From assembly GCA_022615595.1 (NCBI GenBank), contig JAKEGI010000039.1, positions 1 to 7,665 on the forward strand: a stretch of DNA of 7,665 nucleotides, in the 5' to 3' direction. The position numbers and the translations under genes are program-made. The DNA is from Bacteroidales bacterium. GTDB taxonomy: Bacteria; Bacteroidota; Bacteroidia; Bacteroidales; VadinHA17. Below are positions 1-4,474 of the stretch, piece after piece (position 1 is the first letter of the stretch; every line of letters starts with the position of its first letter). The notes under the pieces were generated by a model. The model was not told the origin of the DNA. It saw only the letters and a list, made by a program, of their open reading frames with translations, and ran no database searches.

Positions 1-40
1 CCATGAATGTGGCTACTATCTCGATAAGGTCAAAGTTCAT
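1..40 (-). CDS. Start of a probable MarC-family membrane protein (N-terminus only)
   Basis: Only the first 13 codons are in the window: the minus strand reads MNFDLIEIVATFM from an ATG at 40-38 and runs off the left edge. The start is supported by a well-formed Bacteroidota promoter just upstream (55-85) and by an A/T-rich leader with no Shine-Dalgarno, which is usual in this phylum. From memory, the N-terminus resembles MarC/UPF0056 integral membrane proteins of Bacteroidota, which open with a short MNFxLxEI-type sequence before the first membrane helix. The substrate of that family is not settled. With so few residues the family call is tentative; that a gene starts here is more secure. It lies downstream of the S46 peptidase on the same strand but is separated by a terminator, so it is probably its own transcription unit. 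Confidence 0.55.
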   Translation of the reverse strand, partial: MNFDLIEIVATFM

Positions 41-54
41 TTGATAAATTTTTG

Positions 55-85
55 CAAAGGTAGTAAATTGAGGAGCAAGGAGCAA
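55..85 (-). promoter_or_regulatory. Bacteroidota-type promoter for the gene starting at position 40
   Basis: On the minus strand a perfect -7 box TACCTTTG (62-55, consensus TAnnTTTG) is preceded by TTG (85-83) with a 20-nt spacer, matching the -33/-7 arrangement of the Bacteroidota primary sigma factor. It lies 14 nt from the ATG at 40. The -33 TTG falls inside the short AGGAGCA direct repeats at 71-84, so the repeat DNA abuts the promoter. Confidence 0.65.
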
Positions 86-91
86 GCTTTG

Positions 92-117
92 CCCACCGTA
101 GCCTTGGCGAAGGTGGG
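92..117. repeat. Short inverted repeat in intergenic DNA
   Basis: CCCACC (92-97) is the reverse complement of GGTGGG (112-117). Between them GCC (101-103) faces GGC (106-108) across internal GTA and GAA, so the element can fold into an interrupted hairpin. There is no T-tract on either strand, so it is not an intrinsic terminator. It resembles short palindromes scattered through intergenic regions of many draft bacterial genomes, but copy number cannot be judged from one window. Confidence 0.5.
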
Positions 118-120
118 GAG

Positions 121-176
121 CTCAGGGCGCAGGGCTCAGGGCGCAGGGCGCAGAGCATGGAGCAGGGAGCGGAGGG
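121..176. repeat. Degenerate 7-nt tandem array (eight heptads)
   Basis: Read in steps of seven from 121, the units are CTCAGGG, CGCAGGG, CTCAGGG, CGCAGGG, CGCAGAG, CATGGAG, CAGGGAG and CGGAGGG. The first four make an exact 14-bp duplication (121-134 and 135-148). Two further heptads of the form AGGAGCA sit at 71-77 and 78-84. The strand is strongly purine-rich. It runs directly into the 24-bp repeat. No credible gene is seen; open frames here are by-products of the repeat. Confidence 0.7.
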
Positions 177-255
177 GGGAAGAGGAGAATGGGAGAAAGG
201 GGGAAGAGGAGAATGGGAGAAAGGGGGAAGAGGAGAATGGGAGAAAGGGGGAAGA
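175..255. repeat. 24-bp tandem repeat, three copies plus a partial
   Basis: Three identical 24-bp units lie at 175-198, 199-222 and 223-246, followed by nine bases of a fourth (247-255). Each unit begins GGGGGAAGAGG and ends GGGAGAAA; all bases but one T are purines on the plus strand. Because 24 is a multiple of three, every frame that lacks a stop stays open, giving spurious low-complexity peptides on both strands (GEEENGRK on plus, PPFSHSPL on minus). Identical copies suggest recent expansion by slippage or unequal exchange. Confidence 0.9.
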
Positions 256-272
256 CTGCATGACCGCAAGAC

Positions 273-304
273 AAAAAAAGGGCCACTGCAGCAGCGACCC
301 TTTT
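273..304 (-). terminator. Intrinsic terminator of the S46 peptidase gene
   Basis: On the minus strand AAAAGGG (304-298) pairs with CCCTTTT (282-276). The stem continues, with two mismatches, into CTG/CAG around a tiny loop, and is followed by seven consecutive T residues (279-273). It begins 22 nt after the peptidase TAA. Stem plus U-tract is the classic rho-independent layout. The plus strand has only a short TTTT run and no gene feeding into it. Confidence 0.85.
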
Positions 305-326
305 AGTATTGCGAAGCAGGCTGATA

Positions 327-2477
327 TTACTGCCTGATATCCATCTCTTTCAGAATGTGACCGGCACCGGAATAGATGTCAATGACCCATAGCACATAGC
401 GGATATCGACATTGATACATCTCTGCAGATCAGGTTCGAAGGCGATGTTGCCTGTCATTGCTTCCCAGTTGCCGTCAAAGGCAAGACCGATGAGCTCACC
501 GTTGCCATTGATGACCGGGCTGCCTGAGTTGCCACCGGTGATGTCATTATCTGTGATGAAGCATACCGGCATATGACCTTCAGGTGCAGCATATCTGCCG
601 AACTCTTTCTTGTTGTACAGCTCGAACATCCGCTCGGGCAGGTCAAACTCATAGTCGTCCTCCTTGTATTTCTGGATGACACCGTCAAGGGTCGTGTACC
701 AGCTGTAATGCACTGCGTCATAAGGATAGTAATCAAGCACCTTGCCGTAGGTGAGTCTCATGGTGAAGTTGGCATCAGGATACTGCGTCTTGTCAGGTGC
801 ATACTCCATCACGCCGGCCAGGTACGTACGCTGTCCCTTTGAAAGGTCAGCACTGAAACCGGCAAGGTCTTTCTGAAGTGTTGTACCTACAGCTGATATT
901 GATTTTGCAGTAATGAATGCAGGGTCTTTTGAAAGGACCTTGATGTCAGGTTTTGCAAGGAAGGCCTTGAGTTTATCGGGAGTGGTAAAGAGAGACTTAG
1001 TGAACATGTCATCTACGAATGCGTCAATGTTGCCTTTGAACTTCTTGTCGATAGTGGCATAGAAGTCAGGCCAGTATTTCGGATCGATGTCAGCCTTGTA
1101 GAGTTTGATCATCGCCTTGGTCACTTTTCTGTCAGTCGGGTAATTGTAATCGCCGTAGAAGTTATCAAGGTTCTTTGACATCCTGCCGGTCATATCGGCT
1201 ACCTTGTCGGCTTCACCTTTAGTCAGAGCCTCTTCCAGTGCTGTCATCTGTGATGCAAAGGCGATCATCTCGCATGAACCCCTGAAGGTCTCGTTGAGGT
1301 ACTGCTGAACGTTGTATTTCTCTGCCCTGTTCTTAACGGCATCCTCAATGAGTGAGAGGGCGTTGCCGTACTTCTCGGTACGGGCGGCATCAGCCTTCAC
1401 CCATTTCATGAACTCAGCCTCGAAGGCTGCCTTTTTGGAGGCTGTGCGTAGTCTTTCAAGACCTTCGTTCTGACCGATCGAGAACTTCCAGTAGTTTGAT
1501 GAACCTGCGTACTTTGAAGAGTACTGGATGTTGACTTTCGGGTCGGCCATCATATCTTCCATCCAAATCTCCTGGCGTGCATCGCGGATCTTGATCCTGT
1601 TGGCATTGGTGATCTTCATTGCCTCGTCGACCTCGTATGAGGTCATATACCTGGTGGTGCCACCAGGGTAGCCCATCACCATGGCGAAGTCATTCTTCTG
1701 CAGTGGTTTGATGGATATCGGCAGGAAATGCTTTGGCTTGAGAGGGACATTATCTGCTGAGTACTGTGCAGGCTTGCCATCGGGGCTCATATATACCCTG
1801 AATACGCTGAAGTCGCCTGTGTGGCGTGGCCACATCCAGTTGTCGGTATCATGACCGAACTTGCCTATTGAGTTGGGCGGGGTGCCGACGAGTCTTACAT
1901 CACTGTAGATCTCGTAAACGAGAAGGAAGTACTGGTTACCGCCATAGAAAGCCTGGACCTGTGCACGGTAGTGGTTTCCCTTGGTGGCCTCTGCCGTGAT
2001 GACAGCGTTCTCAGCCATCAGCGCCTCGCGGCGTTCTGCTTCTGTCATTGCAGGCGTGACTTTACCGAGCATGCGAGAGGTCATGTCTTCGATGCGCACC
2101 AGGAAGCTGACACTCAGGCCCGGGTTGGGAAGCTCCTCTGCGCGGGTCATTGCCCAGAAGCCGTTGTTGAGGTAGTCGTGCTCGACGGTACTGTGATTCT
2201 GTATCTGACCGTAGCCGCAATGGTGGTTTGTAAGCAGGAGGCCTTCAGCCGATACTATCTCAGCGGTACATCCTCCGCCGAAAATGACGATAGCATCTTT
2301 CAGGCTTGCCTGGTTGAGGCTGTAGATATCCTCAGCAGTGAGTTTCAGACCCATCTCAGTCATGGTGCCGATGTTCAGCTTCTCGAGCAGGGGAAGGATC
2401 CACATTCCCTCATCAGCCTTTGCCCTTGATCCGGCGAAGGTGATAAGGATGATAATGATTGCAAATAGTTTTCTCAT
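327..2477 (-). CDS. Family S46 dipeptidyl-peptidase, DPP7-type
   Basis: A 716-residue serine exopeptidase that releases dipeptides from oligopeptide N-termini, probably in the periplasm. A signal peptide is clear: MRKLF, a hydrophobic run, then AKA before DEGMW, with likely cleavage near residue 21. The S46 signatures are present: TNHHCGY with catalytic H86, the DNWMWPRHTGDF block with D222, and GNSGSP with S651. Spacing and length match Porphyromonas DPP7 and DPP11 (about 700-720 residues). The residue equivalent to position 673 of those enzymes is Gly669, in AFDGNWE. Gly here is known for DPP7 (hydrophobic P1), whereas DPP11 has Arg and takes Asp/Glu, so I infer DPP7-like specificity. The gene has its own -7 box (2511-2518) and a terminator (273-304), so it is probably monocistronic. 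The family call is firm; the specificity is inferred. Confidence 0.95.
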   Translation of the reverse strand: MRKLFAIIIILITFAGSRAKADEGMWILPLLEKLNIGTMTEMGLKLTAEDIYSLNQASLKDAIVIFGGGCTAEIVSAEGLLLTNHHCGYGQIQNHSTVEHDYLNNGFWAMTRAEELPNPGLSVSFLVRIEDMTSRMLGKVTPAMTEAERREALMAENAVITAEATKGNHYRAQVQAFYGGNQYFLLVYEIYSDVRLVGTPPNSIGKFGHDTDNWMWPRHTGDFSVFRVYMSPDGKPAQYSADNVPLKPKHFLPISIKPLQKNDFAMVMGYPGGTTRYMTSYEVDEAMKITNANRIKIRDARQEIWMEDMMADPKVNIQYSSKYAGSSNYWKFSIGQNEGLERLRTASKKAAFEAEFMKWVKADAARTEKYGNALSLIEDAVKNRAEKYNVQQYLNETFRGSCEMIAFASQMTALEEALTKGEADKVADMTGRMSKNLDNFYGDYNYPTDRKVTKAMIKLYKADIDPKYWPDFYATIDKKFKGNIDAFVDDMFTKSLFTTPDKLKAFLAKPDIKVLSKDPAFITAKSISAVGTTLQKDLAGFSADLSKGQRTYLAGVMEYAPDKTQYPDANFTMRLTYGKVLDYYPYDAVHYSWYTTLDGVIQKYKEDDYEFDLPERMFELYNKKEFGRYAAPEGHMPVCFITDNDITGGNSGSPVINGNGELIGLAFDGNWEAMTGNIAFEPDLQRCINVDIRYVLWVIDIYSGAGHILKEMDIRQ

Positions 2478-2510
2478 GAGTTATAATATTGATTGTTTTT
2501 AGCAAAGGGC

Positions 2511-2518
2511 CAAAGATA
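2511..2518 (-). promoter_or_regulatory. -7 promoter box for the S46 peptidase
   Basis: The minus strand reads TATCTTTG, a perfect TAnnTTTG, 33 nt before the peptidase ATG. No good -33 TTG is found at the usual spacing; the nearest is TTC with a 17-nt spacer, so the upstream half is weak. No terminator hairpin is seen between rnhB and this box, so some read-through from the upstream genes is possible. Confidence 0.5.
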
Positions 2519-2554
2519 TTAATTTACTGATTGCGGAATGATGACTTTAACATT

Positions 2555-3157
2555 TTATAAGAAACGGAGTTCGGATTGCATCTCCCTGAGGTTAAATGTG
2601 AGTCTGTGGTAAGGTGTGATGCCGTGTTCCATTATTGCCCTGCGGTGTCCGGGGGTTGGATAGCCTTTGTTCTGGCGCCAGCCGTACCGGGGGAAGAGGA
2701 GGTCAAGTTCTTCCATGAAGCGGTCACGTTCTGTCTTGGCGAGTATTGAGGCGGCAGCGATAGAGAGGTATGTGGCGTCGCCGCGGATTATTGTTTGATA
2801 GGGGATCTTTTCATAGGGATAGAACCGATTGCCGTCGATAAGTAGGAGCTGGGGCTGGGGTGTCAGTCGGGCTATTGCCCTGTGCATGGCTGTTATTGAA
2901 GCCCTGAGGATATTCATTGTGTCTATCTCGCTGTTGGTGCATGAGGCTATCTCCCAGGCTATTGCGTCGGAGATGATCTCATGGCGGAGTTTTTCGCGTT
3001 GTGGTGGTGAGAGTTTTTTGGAGTCGTTGAGGGTTTTGTTGCGGTAGTCTTCTGGCAGTATGACAGCGGCGGCGAAGACGGGGCCGGCGAGGCAACCGCG
3101 GCCTGCCTCGTCGCAGCCGGCCTCTGTCAGGCCGGGTTTGTAGTATTGTTTAAGCAT
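2555..3157 (-). CDS. rnhB: Ribonuclease HII
   Basis: A 200-residue cytoplasmic enzyme that cuts the RNA strand of RNA/DNA hybrids and starts removal of misincorporated ribonucleotides from DNA. The four acidic metal-binding residues are visible: D16 and E17 in the DEAGRG motif, D108 in LLIDGN, and D127 in RGDATY. The conserved SILAKTERD block follows at 137-145. Length equals the family norm. I chose the ATG at 3157: homologues start MLKxYY, and this start overlaps the upstream glycosyltransferase stop by one base (TGATG), implying translational coupling. An in-frame ATG at 3220 would add 21 residues (MGQRRNKN...) that are merely the glycosyltransferase C-terminus read in another frame. The segment encoding the DEAGRG motif is unusually GC-rich and palindromic (3082-3135). 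Confidence 0.96.
   Translation of the reverse strand: MLKQYYKPGLTEAGCDEAGRGCLAGPVFAAAVILPEDYRNKTLNDSKKLSPPQREKLRHEIISDAIAWEIASCTNSEIDTMNILRASITAMHRAIARLTPQPQLLLIDGNRFYPYEKIPYQTIIRGDATYLSIAAASILAKTERDRFMEELDLLFPRYGWRQNKGYPTPGHRRAIMEHGITPYHRLTFNLREMQSELRFL
3082..3135. repeat. Overlapping inverted repeats at the 5' end of rnhB
   Basis: GGCCGGC (3082-3088) pairs with GCCGGCC (3116-3122), and inside it GAGGCA (3089-3094) pairs with TGCCTC (3104-3109), leaving a six-base bulge (3110-3115). A second perfect hairpin, CCGGCCT (3117-3123) with AGGCCGG (3129-3135), shares one arm with the first, so the two are mutually exclusive. The DNA encodes the conserved active-site segment (residues about 8-26), so the protein limits which bases can vary. 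Confidence 0.6.
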
Positions 3158-4290
3158 CACAGGTTGTTTTTCGTCGCGTTGATGATGCAGTCCCACATTT
3201 TTGTTGCGGCGTTGTCCCATGAGTATCGTCGGGAGTTTATGATGCCTTGTTCGGAGAGGTGGCGGCGCAGCGCCTCGTCGGAGACGAGGTGGGCCATAGC
3301 TGCGGCTATGGCCTCTGCGCCGGCGGGGCCGGCGCAGAGCGCTGCGCCGCCACTAACCTCCGGCAACGACGAGGTGTCAGAGAGGATACACGGCGTGCCA
3401 CACCGCTGTGCCTCCACCACCGGTATCCCAAAACCCTCGAACCACGGAACGAAGAGAAGAGCCTCCGCCCCGCCATATAACCTTCTTAGTTCATCACGAC
3501 CTACAGAGCCGGTAAAGAGTATATCCTCACTGTAAGGAGAATCCTTTACAGCACGGTCGATAGCCCCCGTAAGGTACAGCCTCCTGCCCGCAAGCAACAG
3601 CCTGTGATCACTCCCGCTATCTCTCCTGAAGATCCCGTAAGCCTTTATCACAGTCTCGACATTCTTCCTCGGTGAGAAATTGCTGACGAAAAGAAAATAG
3701 GGCCTCCCGCCGCTATGTTCCCTTCTCGTCTCCTCCGTCTCACCCTGCAGCGGCGGCGAAAATATCTCCGCCACACCGTTGGGAACGACATCAATCTTGC
3801 CACGGTCGATGCCATAGGTCCGCGAGATGTCTCCGGCAGAGAACTCTGACACCGTGGCTACCCTCACCGCCCTGGCTGCAAAGAGCGGGAAATAATGACG
3901 GTAATACATTCGCTCCGGCCACGGTATGTCACCGGGACGATGCTCATGGTTCAGGTCATGTATCACCGTGATGCAGGGAACAGGAGTGCGCAGCGGCATC
4001 AGTCCGTCAGGAGCAATATACAGGTCAGCTTTTACTCTCCTGAGCACACCCGGAAGCAGCATCTCATGCCAGACATACCAGATCGCAGGGTGCACGTTGC
4101 GCAGCGGTACGGTTATATACTCAATATTGTCACCGGCGAGAGGCAAAATGTCATATCTCCTGTCACTGATCAGAATGAACCTGTGCTCCGGATGATCAGC
4201 AATGAGCCTCCTGATTACCTCATGGGTGAACCAGCCGATACCATCTATTGGTACCTTCTTCAGCGTTCGGGCATTAATAGCAATAACCAT
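3157..4290 (-). CDS. GT4-family glycosyltransferase
   Basis: A 377-residue GT-B-fold enzyme predicted to transfer a sugar from a nucleotide-sugar donor, probably to a lipid-linked or growing surface polysaccharide on the cytoplasmic side. Visible hallmarks: an N-terminal MVIAINARTL strand with a glycine-containing IDGIGWF loop, VVPNGV (168-173) entering the second domain, FVSNFSPRKN (201-210), and the donor-site E-x7-E in FEGFGIPVVEA (E285, E293). The C-terminal half resembles mannosyl- and rhamnosyltransferases, but donor and acceptor cannot be read from sequence. I place the start at the ATG at 4290, which has AAAGG 7 nt upstream; a TTG at 4314 would add eight residues. It shares TGATG with rnhB. 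Codons 313-344 hold a striking cloverleaf palindrome, yet length and motifs there look normal for GT4. The flippase beyond the divergent kinase hints at a polysaccharide locus. Confidence 0.93.
   Translation of the reverse strand: MVIAINARTLKKVPIDGIGWFTHEVIRRLIADHPEHRFILISDRRYDILPLAGDNIEYITVPLRNVHPAIWYVWHEMLLPGVLRRVKADLYIAPDGLMPLRTPVPCITVIHDLNHEHRPGDIPWPERMYYRHYFPLFAARAVRVATVSEFSAGDISRTYGIDRGKIDVVPNGVAEIFSPPLQGETEETRREHSGGRPYFLFVSNFSPRKNVETVIKAYGIFRRDSGSDHRLLLAGRRLYLTGAIDRAVKDSPYSEDILFTGSVGRDELRRLYGGAEALLFVPWFEGFGIPVVEAQRCGTPCILSDTSSLPEVSGGAALCAGPAGAEAIAAAMAHLVSDEALRRHLSEQGIINSRRYSWDNAATKMWDCIINATKNNL
3259..3353. repeat. Cloverleaf-like nested palindrome inside the glycosyltransferase gene
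   Basis: Perfect 14-bp arms GTGGCGGCGCAGCG (3259-3272) and its complement (3340-3353) enclose three consecutive hairpins. These are CCTCGTC/GACGAGG (3273-3279/3283-3289, loop GGA), GGCCATAGC/GCTATGGCC (3292-3300/3305-3313, loop TGCG) and CTCTGCGCCGGC/GCCGGCGCAGAG (3313-3324/3328-3339, loop GGG). Base 3313 could serve either of the last two stems. About 82 of 95 bases pair without a mismatch. The 7-mer GGCGCAG alternates with its complement four times (3264, 3315, 3331, 3342), so rival folds exist. It encodes residues 313-344 in frame. Confidence 0.85.
3707..3756. repeat. 8-bp inverted repeat in the glycosyltransferase interdomain region
   Basis: CCGCCGCT (3707-3714) is the exact complement of AGCGGCGG (3749-3756), around a 34-base pyrimidine-rich loop. 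It encodes about residues 179-195, the variable polar linker (LQGETEETRREHSGG) between the two GT-B domains. With the long loop this may be chance; it is listed because it is a third inverted repeat in the same two-gene unit. Confidence 0.35.
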
Positions 4291-4297
4291 CTTGTAA

Positions 4298-4302
4298 CCT
4301 TT
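4298..4302 (-). promoter_or_regulatory. Ribosome binding site that decides the glycosyltransferase start
   Basis: The minus strand has AAAGG seven bases before the ATG at 4290. It lies between the alternative TTG (4314) and the ATG, so it favours the shorter protein. A loose -7-like CACATTTG (4319-4312) lies just upstream but has no matching -33 TTG, so no promoter is called there. Confidence 0.5.
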
Positions 4303-4401
4303 ACCCGGGTACAAATGTGCAAATAACTTGCAGTAATTCTATTGCCATTAACCCTGAAACGGTTCCTCCCCGGTCAATTTTAACGATTTAAACAGACTCT
4401 G

Positions 4402-4431
4402 TTGAATGTAAAGATTTTATTGTGATATTTG
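4402..4431 (+). promoter_or_regulatory. Bacteroidota-type promoter for the histidine kinase/flippase unit
   Basis: TTG (4402-4404), a 19-nt spacer and GATATTTG (4424-4431) match the -33/-7 layout with one change from TAnnTTTG. This predicts a start of transcription near 4437 and a leader of under 40 nt before the kinase ATG at 4475. Nothing else notable, such as an operator palindrome, is seen in the divergent intergenic region 4291-4474. Confidence 0.55.
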
Positions 4432-4474
4432 TAGAAGTGCATCTGTTGATCTGGTAAACTGCAATACTGTAATA

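Noticed and set aside
71..255. CRISPR array
   Set aside because: The units are contiguous with no unique spacers, purine-rich and non-palindromic, and no cas gene is nearby.
30..269. Minus-strand frame encoding PPFSHSPL repeats
   Set aside because: The repeats come from the 24-bp unit, whose length is a multiple of three. The frame overlaps the promoter and start of the gene at 40 and shows no domain.
41..337. Plus-strand frame encoding GEEENGRK repeats
   Set aside because: It is the same repeat artefact on the other strand. It crosses the peptidase terminator and the end of the peptidase gene antisense.
1971..2429. 152-codon plus-strand frame antisense to the S46 peptidase
   Set aside because: It lies wholly inside a gene with intact catalytic motifs, has no recognisable domain, and is expected by chance opposite a codon-biased gene.
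3157..3220. Longer RNase HII starting at 3220
   Set aside because: The extra 21 residues are the out-of-frame glycosyltransferase tail, and homologues begin at MLK.
3259..3353. Cloverleaf as a tRNA gene
   Set aside because: It has four stems, but the arm lengths, the absence of a TTCGANNC-type T-loop and conserved D-loop bases, and its place inside an intact reading frame rule out a tRNA.
4312..4319. CACATTTG as the glycosyltransferase promoter
   Set aside because: It has one mismatch to TAnnTTTG and no TTG at the required distance, and would leave a leader of only about 15 nt.
3895..4326. 143-codon plus-strand frame antisense to the glycosyltransferase
   Set aside because: It is a shadow of the conserved N-terminal domain, with no promoter or motif of its own.
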